DNA of 64,000 bases from JAPPHA01 sp965220985 (GTDB lineage: Bacteria; Pseudomonadota; Alphaproteobacteria; Rhodobacterales; Rhodobacteraceae). How positions within the stretch are numbered: position 1 is the stretch's first letter; the number at the start of each line of letters is the position of its first letter. Below the pieces are notes generated by a model. It searched no databases and had not been told where the DNA came from. It worked only from the letters and a program-made list of their open reading frames with translations. Position numbers and translations under genes: made by a program. Shown piece by piece: positions 1 to 8,519 of this stretch. The DNA lies in assembly GCA_965220985.1 (NCBI GenBank), contig OZ244854.1:3906001-3970000 (forward strand). Reading direction: 5' to 3'.

Positions 1-1205
1 GTCTCGGGGTCAGCGCCAGTGACAGGGGCGATTTCGCCCGCCAGCTCGGCCAAGCGGCGCGCCCGATCGGCCTGCGACCCCAGATCCTTGAAAAAAGTCA
101 CTTTTTCGAGGCCTTCGATCCATGCCTTCAATCCGTCGCGGGCGATACGAAGATCCTGTTCCCAGAAAAATCGTGCATCGGCCAGCCGGGCACGAAGCAC
201 CCGCCTGTTGCCTTCGAGAATTCGCGCGCCGCCGTCGCGTGCCATGTTGTTGGCCACGGTCACGAACCCCTCGATGCGCCCGGTGCGCGGATTGCGCGCC
301 GAGAGAAATTTCTGGTGCTCCCGCATCGAGACCTGCAGCACTTCCGGCGGCAGGTCGAGGAACTCGGCGTCGATCTCGCCTGCGAGCGCGACCGGCCATT
401 CGACCAGTCCGGAAATCTCCGAAACAAGCCCGCGGTCGTCGACAATTTCCCAGCCCTTCTCCTGGGCAAGTTCGATTGCGGCTGCGCGGATCAGAGCCTC
501 CCGTTCATCCGGGTCCAGCACCACCTTTGCGGCCCGCATTCGGGACTTGTAGTCTTCGAATGATGCAACCTCGAACGGGTCGGGAGCCATGAAACGGTGT
601 CCTGCCGTTGTCGCGCCCGATCGGATGCCGGCAATTTCCAGCGGAACCACCTCCGCCGTGGCAGTTTCTTGTTCATCATCGTCCGCCACGGCGTCGGACA
701 GGATGCACAGGACCGAACGAAGAGGCCGAACCCACCGAAACTCCTCCGTTCCCCAGCGCATGGACTTCGGCCACGGGAAGTCATTGACCGCCGCTTCGAC
801 AACGCCTGGAACGATGCTTGCGAGCGCCTTGCCCGGGCTCTCGATGACCGCGTAGTAGGTCCTGACTGTCTCGCCCTTCTTGCCCTTCTTTCCGCCCCGT
901 TGCTCCTCGCGGATCTCGAGGTCGTTCTTCTCAAGACCTGTCGCGCGCAGGAATCCCGCGACCGCCTTGTCCGGTGCATCCACCGAAGGGCCGCGCCGCT
1001 CCTCTCGGGTTGCGGGAGACATCGCCGGCAGTCCGGTCACGGCGAGGCACAGTCGTCGCGGCGTCGAGACGACATGGGTCTCGCCGTGGGTCAGCCCCGC
1101 CGCCGCGAGTCCGCCGCATATCCGCTGCTCCAGATCGCGTGACGCCTTGCGTTGCAAGCGAGCGGGGATTTCTTCCGACAGAAGTTCCAGAAGCAGGTCC
1201 GGCAT
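1..1205 (-). CDS. glyS: Glycine-tRNA ligase beta subunit, 3' end beyond the left edge
   Basis: This is the beta subunit of the tetrameric (alpha2beta2) bacterial glycyl-tRNA synthetase, which charges tRNA-Gly in the cytoplasm. Reading from 1205 gives an N-terminus MPDLLLELLSEEIPAR, the standard GlyS opening, with the further family stretches EEFRWVRPLRSVLC (near residue 120) and SMREHQKFLSARN. About 401 codons are inside the window, against a usual length near 690-750, so the C-terminal anticodon-binding half lies outside. The ATG at 1205 is three bases past the stop of the DUF6446 gene, so glyQ, DUF6446 and glyS form a tight operon. Identification is secure; only completeness is unknown. Confidence 0.96.
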   Translation of the reverse strand, partial: MPDLLLELLSEEIPARLQRKASRDLEQRICGGLAAAGLTHGETHVVSTPRRLCLAVTGLPAMSPATREERRGPSVDAPDKAVAGFLRATGLEKNDLEIREEQRGGKKGKKGETVRTYYAVIESPGKALASIVPGVVEAAVNDFPWPKSMRWGTEEFRWVRPLRSVLCILSDAVADDDEQETATAEVVPLEIAGIRSGATTAGHRFMAPDPFEVASFEDYKSRMRAAKVVLDPDEREALIRAAAIELAQEKGWEIVDDRGLVSEISGLVEWPVALAGEIDAEFLDLPPEVLQVSMREHQKFLSARNPRTGRIEGFVTVANNMARDGGARILEGNRRVLRARLADARFFWEQDLRIARDGLKAWIEGLEKVTFFKDLGSQADRARRLAELAGEIAPVTGADPE

Positions 1206-1208
1206 GAT

Positions 1209-1733
1209 CTATTCCTGAAACGCGGGATTGAACTGGTGCCACGCGAAGGCGCGTCCGTCGGGATAAACGGCGACGATCCGATCGACGCCGTGGGAGATGT
1301 TCTGCTCGCCAAGAAAGGCGACGGCATCGCCCGCTTCGAGATCATCGGTCAATTGCTTGACGTCAAAGCAGTCGAACCACGCAGGGGGGCGGAGGGGAAT
1401 CGCATTGTCGGCCTGGACATAGGTTTGGGCCAGGTCTTCGAGCGACTGCCCGGCAACAAAGCACCCACGAAACTTGAGCGGGCTTGTCTGGGCGTCGATT
1501 CCGGAAAAACCGGAAATCGGGATCGGCTCGGGGACTCCGCCTTCAAGCCGCGTGAGGCGAATCTCGGTCGCCGTCACGGACTCCTCCATCCGTTCGGCTT
1601 CGTTGCCGTCGGCGCCTCCCACGACGGTCACCTCCTCGTAGTAGGCGTAATTCTGCGTGTAGATCAGCCCGACGCCAGCAAGGATGCAACAACCCACCAG
1701 CCCGATCACCAAAGATGTGCCCTTGACGGTCAC
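1209..1733 (-). CDS. DUF6446 family membrane-anchored protein between glyQ and glyS
   Basis: A protein of 174 residues and unknown function. Residues about 6-24 form one hydrophobic segment (LVIGLVGCCILAGVGLIY), probably an N-terminal membrane anchor. It is followed by an acidic soluble domain containing YYEEV, FSGIDAQTSPLKFRGCF, WFDCFD and a C-terminal block ISHGVDRIVAVYPDGRAFAWHQ. I recognise this pattern as DUF6446, which in Rhodobacteraceae commonly sits between glyQ and glyS. I chose the GTG at 1733 because it overlaps the glyQ stop by four bases (GTGA); a longer frame opens at 1772 but would run 40 bases into glyQ. The two cysteines of the GCF and DCFD motifs may be a conserved pair. 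No function is inferred beyond co-translation with the synthetase subunits. Confidence 0.85.
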   Translation of the reverse strand: MTVKGTSLVIGLVGCCILAGVGLIYTQNYAYYEEVTVVGGADGNEAERMEESVTATEIRLTRLEGGVPEPIPISGFSGIDAQTSPLKFRGCFVAGQSLEDLAQTYVQADNAIPLRPPAWFDCFDVKQLTDDLEAGDAVAFLGEQNISHGVDRIVAVYPDGRAFAWHQFNPAFQE

Positions 1734-2653
1734 TCGGAACCTGCGGCGGTCTTGAGGAACTCGTCCGAGCACAGCCTGGCGAGCGCCCGCACCCGTCCGA
1801 TGTATGCCTGTCGCTCGGTCACGGATATGACACCGCGCGCGTCAAGCAGATTGAAGAGATGTGACGCCTTGATGCACTGGTCGTATGCCGGAAGCGCGAT
1901 TCTCACGTCTCGCGGGACGCCGGAACCGGCCTCGTGCAGGCCCACGATCCGGCGGCATTCCTGTTCGGCATCATCGAAATGCCCGAAAAGCATGTCGGTG
2001 TCCGCGAGATCGAAGTTCCAGTGCGAGAATTCCTCTTCGTCCTGCTTGAACACGTCGCCGTAACTCAGCGGCGTCACGGATTCGGGATCATTGTAGGGCA
2101 TGTCCATGATGTGGTTCACGTCGAGCACGAACATCGCGAGCCGTTCGAGGCCGTAGGTGATTTCTCCCGACACCGGTCTGCAGTCGTGACCTCCGGTCTG
2201 CTGGAAATAGGTGAACTGGCTGATCTCCATGCCGTCGCACCACACTTCCCAGCCGAGTCCCCACGCACCAAGCGTCGGGCTCTCCCAGTCATCCTCGACG
2301 AATCGCAGATCATGCAGATCAGAACCGATGCCGATCCTTTCGAGCGAACGCAGATAGGCACCCTGGAAATCCGGCGGCGACGGTTTGACCAGGACCTGAA
2401 GCTGGTGGTGTCTCTGCACCCTGTTCGGATTGTCGCCGTATCTGCCGTCTGACGGCCTGCGACTGGGTTGCACGTAGACGGCCGCCCACGGCTTCGGCCC
2501 CAATGCGCGAAGGGCGGTCGCCGGATGAAAGGTCCCTGCCCCGACTTCCATGTCGTAAGGTTGCAGAACGGCACACCCTTCGCCGGACCAGAATTCCAGC
2601 AATCGGAACACGATGTCCTGAAAGCAGCGGGGCGGTTTCAGTGTCTGGTGCAT
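1730..2653 (-). CDS. glyQ: Glycine-tRNA ligase alpha subunit
   Basis: Catalytic alpha subunit of alpha2beta2 glycyl-tRNA synthetase, carrying the class II core that activates glycine. Diagnostic stretches are FQDIVFRLLEFW, CAVLQPYDMEVGAGTFHPAT, GPKPWAAVYVQPSRRP and TYFQQTGGHDC, and the protein is family length (about 307 residues). The start is uncertain. ATG codons lie at 2689, 2662 and 2653. I favour 2653 because a GGAAG sits nine bases upstream and the resulting N-terminus fits alphaproteobacterial GlyQ; 2689 would add twelve residues. The stop overlaps the GTG start of the DUF6446 gene, and glyS follows, so both subunits are made from one message. Confidence 0.96.
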   Translation of the reverse strand: MHQTLKPPRCFQDIVFRLLEFWSGEGCAVLQPYDMEVGAGTFHPATALRALGPKPWAAVYVQPSRRPSDGRYGDNPNRVQRHHQLQVLVKPSPPDFQGAYLRSLERIGIGSDLHDLRFVEDDWESPTLGAWGLGWEVWCDGMEISQFTYFQQTGGHDCRPVSGEITYGLERLAMFVLDVNHIMDMPYNDPESVTPLSYGDVFKQDEEEFSHWNFDLADTDMLFGHFDDAEQECRRIVGLHEAGSGVPRDVRIALPAYDQCIKASHLFNLLDARGVISVTERQAYIGRVRALARLCSDEFLKTAAGSE

Positions 2654-2860
2654 GCGCGGCATCTTCCGGTCGGGCGGTTCCCGTTCCATTATTTCAAGCC
2701 CGACAGTCGGTCAATCTGAACCCGCCGAGGTGGGCTCGAGACGGCATTCGCGAGGATTGACGGCTGCGATCGCTCGATTCGATTCAATTGGCACGCAATC
2801 CGTGACAGTCGCGCGGCCTCGCTCACCTAGCCAGTGCGTCGGCCGTCCAGCCAACAACGT

Positions 2861-4474
2861 TCACCTTGACGAGATCTCGGGCGTCAGATGTATCACGCGC
2901 GGACGATCGAGCGAGAACCCGCTCACGACGGCAACCTGGAATTCCGCGAGGCTCGACGGGCGCACGTAGTCGGCCCGGTACGCCTTCGCGAGAGCGGCAA
3001 GATCAGGGCCTGGTGCGCTCACGGCGAAAGGCTCGATCTGGGCTGCAGTCATGCAATCCGCGATTTCCTGCAACGCGTGGTTGTCCCAGATCACCACGGG
3101 CAAGCCGATCCCCAGATCGGCAGCCGTCGCCAGTTCCGGCGATGTGAACTGAAACCCGTAATCGCCCGCAACCGCAACGACGTTCCTCGCGCCTGGAGCA
3201 GCGCACGCACCGATAGCGGCGGGAAGCGCGAAACCGAGCGTGCCGAACCCCGACGGGTGAAACCAGCTTTGCGATGGATCGAGATTCACGGTTTCGGTGG
3301 CGACATAGGCAAACTGCGTCATGTCCGAGAAAATGGCCGATTGCCCACCAACCGCAGCCGTTGCCTCTACGAGCGCGTCGGCAACCCTGGCAATTCCCGG
3401 TCGTTCGAGATCGGCCGATCGTCGGAATGCGGCCTTCGCCTTGCGCAGGCGTTCATGCTGCCAGCCCGTTTCTGGTGTCGAGTCCGGCAAGGCATCCGCG
3501 AGGTCGGCGAGAAACCGTCCTGCATCGCCAAGCAACGGAACATCTGCCTGATGCCGGTCGGCAAGCGCCGTCGGATCGATGTCCACGCGAATCATCCGGC
3601 ATCGGTGGCCAAGATCCTCGCGCCAGAGGTCGGTCTCGCTCAAACGGGAGCCGACCACAACGACGAGGTCGGCGTCGGCAACAAGCCGCACGCTTTCGGG
3701 ACGGGACAAGGCCGATCCGAGGCTCAAGGGGTGATGGTCCGCAACCAGCCCCTTTGCGGCATTCGTGCAAAAGAACGCAGCCCCGCTGCGCTCGACAACC
3801 TGGCGGGCCTCCACAGCCGCCCAGCGGGCGCCGCCACCGAACAGAAAAAGCGGTCGACGGGCTTCACGGATCATTTCAGAAACGCACCGGACATCGTCGT
3901 CGCCCACGACAGGCATCTCCGGCACCGAATCAAGCGAAGGAATGGGCGATGCATTGCCCGCCAGGACCTCAATGGGAATCTGGATCTGCTTGGGCAGCGG
4001 CCGCATGGTCGCGAACTCGGTGAAGGCCCGGTCGAGAAGCGCGTGCACGGCATCTGCGTCCTGCGCTGTTGCGGACCAGTCGCTCACGGTGTCGGCGGCG
4101 CCCTCCTGGTCCTTCATTTCGTGCAACCGACTTCTCGACGGGTCATCGTCAGGGTCGAGGCATGACGAGACGACCAGCATCGGAACGCTGTCGGACCAGG
4201 CCTGCCCCATCGGCGTCATGATGTTGCACAGCCCAGGGCCCGAAATCACGAAGGCAACGCCTGGGCGCTGGGTGACGCGCGCGTAACCGATCGCCATGAA
4301 GCCGGCGCCCTGTTCGTGCCTCGGCAGAACGTGGCGAATGCCGGCCTCGCGGATTCCGCGATACAGCTCGATGTTGTGCACACCCGGGATGCCAAAAACC
4401 ACGTCGACGCCCCGGTCAGCGAGAGCATGACCAATCTGTGCGCCGAGCGAGCGCTGCGCTGTCGGTGAGTTCAC
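2861..4474 (-). CDS. ThDP-dependent decarboxylase, probable 5-guanidino-2-oxopentanoate decarboxylase (AruI-like)
   Basis: A 537-residue enzyme of the acetolactate synthase/pyruvate decarboxylase fold. It has an N-terminal pyrimidine-binding domain with the cofactor-activating glutamate (E54 in RHEQGAGFMAIGYAR), a central FAD/nucleotide-like domain, and a C-terminal pyrophosphate domain with the metal-binding motif GDYGF at about 437 and Asn near 465. The opening FGIPGVHNIELYRG fits the AruI group, which decarboxylates the keto acid formed by arginine transamination. An orphan acetolactate-synthase-like enzyme is the alternative, but no ilvH follows. The start is the GTG at 4474, directly abutting the trkH stop, so the two genes are probably co-transcribed. 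The agmatinase-family hydrolase at 26974 could act on a later guanidino intermediate, but that link is inference. Confidence 0.72.
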   Translation of the reverse strand: MNSPTAQRSLGAQIGHALADRGVDVVFGIPGVHNIELYRGIREAGIRHVLPRHEQGAGFMAIGYARVTQRPGVAFVISGPGLCNIMTPMGQAWSDSVPMLVVSSCLDPDDDPSRSRLHEMKDQEGAADTVSDWSATAQDADAVHALLDRAFTEFATMRPLPKQIQIPIEVLAGNASPIPSLDSVPEMPVVGDDDVRCVSEMIREARRPLFLFGGGARWAAVEARQVVERSGAAFFCTNAAKGLVADHHPLSLGSALSRPESVRLVADADLVVVVGSRLSETDLWREDLGHRCRMIRVDIDPTALADRHQADVPLLGDAGRFLADLADALPDSTPETGWQHERLRKAKAAFRRSADLERPGIARVADALVEATAAVGGQSAIFSDMTQFAYVATETVNLDPSQSWFHPSGFGTLGFALPAAIGACAAPGARNVVAVAGDYGFQFTSPELATAADLGIGLPVVIWDNHALQEIADCMTAAQIEPFAVSAPGPDLAALAKAYRADYVRPSSLAEFQVAVVSGFSLDRPRVIHLTPEISSR

Positions 4475-5923
4475 TTACCGCCTCCAGAATTCGGTGGTGA
4501 AAAGGGCGAAGACGACCATCAGCTCGAGCCGTCCGACGAGCATTCCCGCCGCAAGGATCCATTTCGCCGTGTCGTTGATGCCCGCGTAGTTTCCCGTCGG
4601 GCCGATGATCGAACCGAGCCCCGGCCCGATGTTGGCAAGGGCCGCGACCGCGCCCGACATCGACGTTGTCATGTCGAGCCCGGTCATCCCCAAGGCGATG
4701 GCGATGACGGCAAGACTCAGCATGAACAGGAAGAAAAACGACATGACCGAGGTGATGACATCCTCGCCGACCTTGCGATGGGCGTATTTCGGGACAAAGA
4801 CGCCATGCGGGCTGTGCAGGCGGCGAATCTGGGTCACGACCAGCGAAAAAAGCAGCTGGTAGCGGAAAATCTTGATCGAGCACGACGTCGACCCCGCACA
4901 GCCGCCGATCAGGCCGATGAAGAAGAACATCGCGATCGCGAAGCCGCCCCACTGGCCGTAATCGTCGCTGACGTAGCCGGTCCCGGTCAGGATCGATATT
5001 CCGTTGAAGGCCGCCTTGCGAAAGGCCGTCTCGTTGCCCGCCTGCGTCATTGCCAGCTGCCAGACGGTCAGAATCGCAACGATGCCGATCGCGATCAGCA
5101 GGAAAGCATGAATCTGGCTGTCCTTGAAAAAAGGTCCCGCACGCCCCCGAAACAGCTGCATGTAGCGAATGAACGGAAGGCTCGCCAGAAGCATGAAGAG
5201 CATCGCGACGTATTCGGGGCCGGCTCCGAGGTTCCTGAAGGATGCATCGGTGTTCGCGAATCCGCCGGTCGCCACGGTCGTCATGGCGAGGACGACGGCA
5301 TCGAATTCCCCCAGTCCCGACCATTGGTAGGAGACCGCGCACATGACCGTGAGCATGAGATAGACCCATGCCACCGATCGGGAAGTCTCGGCGGCACGCG
5401 GCAGGATGTTGCCGAGATTGTCCACTCCTTCGGTCCGAAAGATCTGCATCCCGCCGACCCGGAGTTGAGGCAGCACCACCAGCGCCACGACAATGATCCC
5501 GATGCCGCCGAACCACTGCAAGATCCCACGCCAAAGCAGGATGCCCCTGGGCAGCGAATCGAGCCCGGACAGCACGGTCGCACCGGTCGTCGTCATTCCG
5601 GACATCGCCTCGAAGAACGCATCCGTGAATCCGGACTCCGTGCTCCCGAGGACAAAGGGCAGCGCGCCAAAGAGCGGCAGGACGGTCCATATGCCCGTCG
5701 TCATGACGAACGCCTGCTGAAGCGAAATTCCGGTCCCTGCCGAGTTGGCGCATGCGAGCGTCATGGCGCTGCCAGCGACGATCGTGATCAGCGCCGATTG
5801 ACCCAATGCGAGCCAGTTGCCGTGTCCGTCGAACCAGTCGAGGAACGTCGGGACGAACATCACGAGGCCCAAACCCAGGACCAGCCTGCCAATCACGTGT
5901 CCGGCCGGGCGGAAATCAAACAT
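4475..5923 (-). CDS. trkH: TrkH family potassium uptake protein
   Basis: Integral membrane subunit of the Trk potassium uptake system, 482 residues, the usual TrkH length. It is built of repeated membrane-pore-membrane units. The four selectivity-filter loops are recognisable: TTTGATVLSG, VATGGFANTD, TGTGYVSDD and IGGCAGSTSCS. The last is followed by the conserved KIFRYQLLF. No trkA gene is adjacent, so the NAD-binding regulatory subunit must be encoded elsewhere. The next gene downstream (ThDP decarboxylase) starts immediately after this stop. metZ upstream is on the same strand, 64 bases away. Confidence 0.93.
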   Translation of the reverse strand: MFDFRPAGHVIGRLVLGLGLVMFVPTFLDWFDGHGNWLALGQSALITIVAGSAMTLACANSAGTGISLQQAFVMTTGIWTVLPLFGALPFVLGSTESGFTDAFFEAMSGMTTTGATVLSGLDSLPRGILLWRGILQWFGGIGIIVVALVVLPQLRVGGMQIFRTEGVDNLGNILPRAAETSRSVAWVYLMLTVMCAVSYQWSGLGEFDAVVLAMTTVATGGFANTDASFRNLGAGPEYVAMLFMLLASLPFIRYMQLFRGRAGPFFKDSQIHAFLLIAIGIVAILTVWQLAMTQAGNETAFRKAAFNGISILTGTGYVSDDYGQWGGFAIAMFFFIGLIGGCAGSTSCSIKIFRYQLLFSLVVTQIRRLHSPHGVFVPKYAHRKVGEDVITSVMSFFFLFMLSLAVIAIALGMTGLDMTTSMSGAVAALANIGPGLGSIIGPTGNYAGINDTAKWILAAGMLVGRLELMVVFALFTTEFWRR

Positions 5924-5987
5924 CTCTTGAACTCACGGCTCGAACCGTCGGACAACCGCGCCCCTCAGGCCGTCTCCGATGGGTCAT

Positions 5988-7166
5988 TCACGCCTCATCA
6001 AGGGCCTGCTGGATGTCGCTCAAGAGATCTCGCGGATCCTCCAGTCCGACGGAAATCCTGACCAGCCCGCCCGTGATGCCCAATTCGAGGCGGTCGTCTT
6101 CGCTCAACCGCTGGTGGGTCGTGGTGGCGGGGTGGGTCACGAGACTCTTGGCATCGCCAAGGTTGTTCGAGATCATGACGATTCTCAAGCTGTTGAGGAA
6201 TCTGAACGCGGCGTCCTTGCCTCCCGACAGTTCGAGAGAGAGCACGGTTCCGCCAGCGCTCATTTGACGCCTCGCAATGCTCTCGTGCGGGTGTCCAGCC
6301 AGGAACGGATAGATCACGCGATCCAGCTTGTCGTGACCCGCCAGCGAGGTGGCGAGGAATTCGGCCGAGCGGGCCTGTTCGTTGCATCTCAGGCTCATCG
6401 TCTCGATGCCCTTGAGCAGGACCCACGCATTGAACGGGCTGAGCGCGCTGCCGGTGTGCTTGAGAAAGGGCTCGAGCGTGTCCCTGATGAATTCCCGACT
6501 TCCGAGCACGACACCGCCAAGGCATCGACCCTGACCGTCAATGTGCTTGGTTGCCGAATAGATCACGACATCGACACCAAGGCCCAGCGAGTCCTGGAAA
6601 ACCGGGGTTGCAAAGACGTTGTCGACAACCACCGTTGCGCCCTGCGCGTGAGCGATGCTTGCCACCGACGCCACATCGATGACCTCGAGCGTCGGGTTCG
6701 AAATCGTCTCGAAAAACACCACCTTGGTGTCCTCGCGGATTGCAGCGCGCCACTCGTCGAGGCTGGTGCCGTCAACGATCGTCACCTCGACACCGAACTT
6801 CGGAAGGATGTTCTCGACGATGTAGCGACACGACCCGAACAGCGCCCGCGACGACACGAGGTGATCCCCGGCCTGGAGCAAGGACATGAGTGCGCCGTTG
6901 ACCGCAGCCATTCCCGAAGCCGTCGCAAACGCGTCTTCGGCGCCTTCGACCAGCGCGATCCGCTCCTCGAACATGCGGACAGTCGGATTGCCATAACGCG
7001 AGTAGGTGAACTCGTCGTCTCCGCAGTCCTGAAACCTGGCTTCCGCCTGCTCCGCATTCGCGTAACGATAGCCTTGCGTCAGGAATAGCGCCTCCGAGAC
7101 CTCTCCGTACTGGCTGCGGCGGGTTCCACCGTGAACCAGCAAGGTTCTTTGCTGCAATTCGTTCAT
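5988..7166 (-). CDS. metZ: O-succinylhomoserine sulfhydrylase
   Basis: Cytoplasmic PLP enzyme of methionine synthesis that converts O-succinylhomoserine and sulfide to homocysteine. It belongs to the Cys/Met metabolism PLP family: SRYGNPT (56-62), the cofactor region ATASGMAAVNGAL, and the Schiff-base lysine K207 in YSATKHIDGQGRCLGG. The GQGRCLGG sequence and the C-terminal LVTHPATTTHQRLSEDDR favour MetZ over cystathionine beta-lyase or gamma-synthase. Length is 392 residues, normal for the family. The start at 7166 has an AGGAATCG stretch upstream. It is divergent from the hydroxybutyrate dehydrogenase gene across a 436-base region; I could not identify a SAM-responsive riboswitch in its leader. 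Confidence 0.9.
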   Translation of the reverse strand: MNELQQRTLLVHGGTRRSQYGEVSEALFLTQGYRYANAEQAEARFQDCGDDEFTYSRYGNPTVRMFEERIALVEGAEDAFATASGMAAVNGALMSLLQAGDHLVSSRALFGSCRYIVENILPKFGVEVTIVDGTSLDEWRAAIREDTKVVFFETISNPTLEVIDVASVASIAHAQGATVVVDNVFATPVFQDSLGLGVDVVIYSATKHIDGQGRCLGGVVLGSREFIRDTLEPFLKHTGSALSPFNAWVLLKGIETMSLRCNEQARSAEFLATSLAGHDKLDRVIYPFLAGHPHESIARRQMSAGGTVLSLELSGGKDAAFRFLNSLRIVMISNNLGDAKSLVTHPATTTHQRLSEDDRLELGITGGLVRISVGLEDPRDLLSDIQQALDEA

Positions 7167-7602
7167 CGATTCCTCGATCCTCTTGCTGAGCCGTCAAATG
7201 ACGGATCCACTGGCTGTCGAATCGGTCTCGACCGGCCGGCACGACGCAGCGCGCGTACCCACTTGCCAGCGGTCGATCATTGCCCTGCGTAGTGCAAGGT
7301 CGATCGACGGTCAAACGGGCCGATCATCGATCGATCGTCGAGATCGACGCCGAAGGACGTCAAATGTCTGTCGATGCCCTGAAACGCAACCGCTTTTCGC
7401 CTCGGACTGCGGGTTGGCAGCAAGTTCCGTCGTCGTCGCGCGGTCGGGCGTTTTTCTGTTTTCGACTCGGACATGACGATTTATTGTCTGCGCATCCACG
7501 GCCGCGCTGTCATCCGGAAACGCAGGAATCCAGGTCGGACGATGCGGCAATCTGCATGCTTGATGAACTGGCCGCTGGCCCTGAACATTTGGTGGAGAAT
7601 CG
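7167..7602. other. Divergent intergenic region between metZ and bdhA
   Basis: No coding region is convincing here. It should hold both divergent promoters, but I found no pair of hexamers good enough to call. Two related words are visible: CCGTCAAATGACGG at 7191-7204, an inverted repeat just upstream of the metZ ribosome site, and GACGTCAAATGTC at 7356-7368. They share GTCAAATG. A run of overlapping CGATC words occupies roughly 7320-7345. Confidence 0.4.
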
Positions 7603-8406
7603 ATGACTGACTTGCGCGGACGTACAGCGCTGATCACCGGTGGTTGCACCGGAATCGGCTTGGGAATCGCGCGTGCGCTTGGCGCCGCGGGATCAAGAGT
7701 GGCTTTGCACGGCTTGCCGGGCGAACCGGCGGCCGAAACCGCTTGCGGCGAACTCGACGAGCTTGGAGCTGCCGAGACCAGGTTTTTTGACGCCGACTTG
7801 CGCGATGCGGACGAAATCGCGTCCCTGGTGGAGCGGGTTCAGGATTGGGGAGCGATTGACATCCTGGTCAACAACGCTGGCGTTCAGCTGACCGAGTCGC
7901 TCGCAAACATGCCTGTCAAGAAGTGGGACGAGATCATCGCCGTCAATCTCTCGGCGGCGTTTCACACGATGAAAGCGGCGATGCCGGTGATGGCAGAGCG
8001 CGGTTACGGGCGCGTCATCAACATCGCGTCGGTCCACGGTCTGATCGCATCGGTCAACAAGGCCCCGTACACGGCGGCAAAGTTCGGCCTGGTGGGCCTC
8101 AGCAAGGTCGCTGCGCTGGAGTACGCAACCATTGGCGATCGCGAGTCGGGGGGCGTCACGGTCAACTGCATCTGCCCTGGCTGGACGGAAACCGCGCTGA
8201 TCGAACCGCAGATCACCGCGCGCGCCGAAGCGCTCGGTGTCGGACGGTCCGAGGCGATCGCCGAGCTTCTGGCGGAGAAGCAGCCATCGCGCCGAACAAC
8301 GACCACGGCGGAGATCGGCGAACTGGCGCTTTGGCTGTGCTCACCGGTTGCCCACAACATCACCGGTTCGACCATTCCCATGGACGGCGGCTGGGTTTCT
8401 CAATGA
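7603..8406 (+). CDS. bdhA: D-3-hydroxybutyrate dehydrogenase (SDR family)
   Basis: NAD-dependent short-chain dehydrogenase, 267 residues. It has the Rossmann motif TGGCTGIG (12-19), NNAG (90-93) and the catalytic triad S143, Y156, K160. The motifs GVQLTESL, KKWDEIIAVNLSAAFHT and EKQPSRR match bacterial 3-hydroxybutyrate dehydrogenases, which interconvert D-3-hydroxybutyrate and acetoacetate during polyhydroxybutyrate turnover. A GGTGGAG ribosome site precedes the ATG. The insertion IGDRESGGV (about 180) is longer than in many homologues. It starts a plus-strand run with the GST, edd and eda genes, but the gaps of over 100 bases do not prove an operon. A different SDR substrate cannot be excluded. 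Confidence 0.8.
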   Translation: MTDLRGRTALITGGCTGIGLGIARALGAAGSRVALHGLPGEPAAETACGELDELGAAETRFFDADLRDADEIASLVERVQDWGAIDILVNNAGVQLTESLANMPVKKWDEIIAVNLSAAFHTMKAAMPVMAERGYGRVINIASVHGLIASVNKAPYTAAKFGLVGLSKVAALEYATIGDRESGGVTVNCICPGWTETALIEPQITARAEALGVGRSEAIAELLAEKQPSRRTTTTAEIGELALWLCSPVAHNITGSTIPMDGGWVSQ

Positions 8407-8519
8407 GCTCGCGATCACGATCGTGGCTGCGACAACCCAATGATCGACAATGAACACACGCGCCCGCGCGAGACAACCTTGCACCGGCATCAATTGACCG
8501 TTTCGAGTGGCAGGAGACC

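Noticed and set aside
7167..7310. SAM-II or other SAM riboswitch in the metZ leader
   Set aside because: Alphaproteobacterial metZ genes often have one, but I could not align the conserved pseudoknot segments to this leader; only a short CCGTCA/TGACGG repeat is visible.
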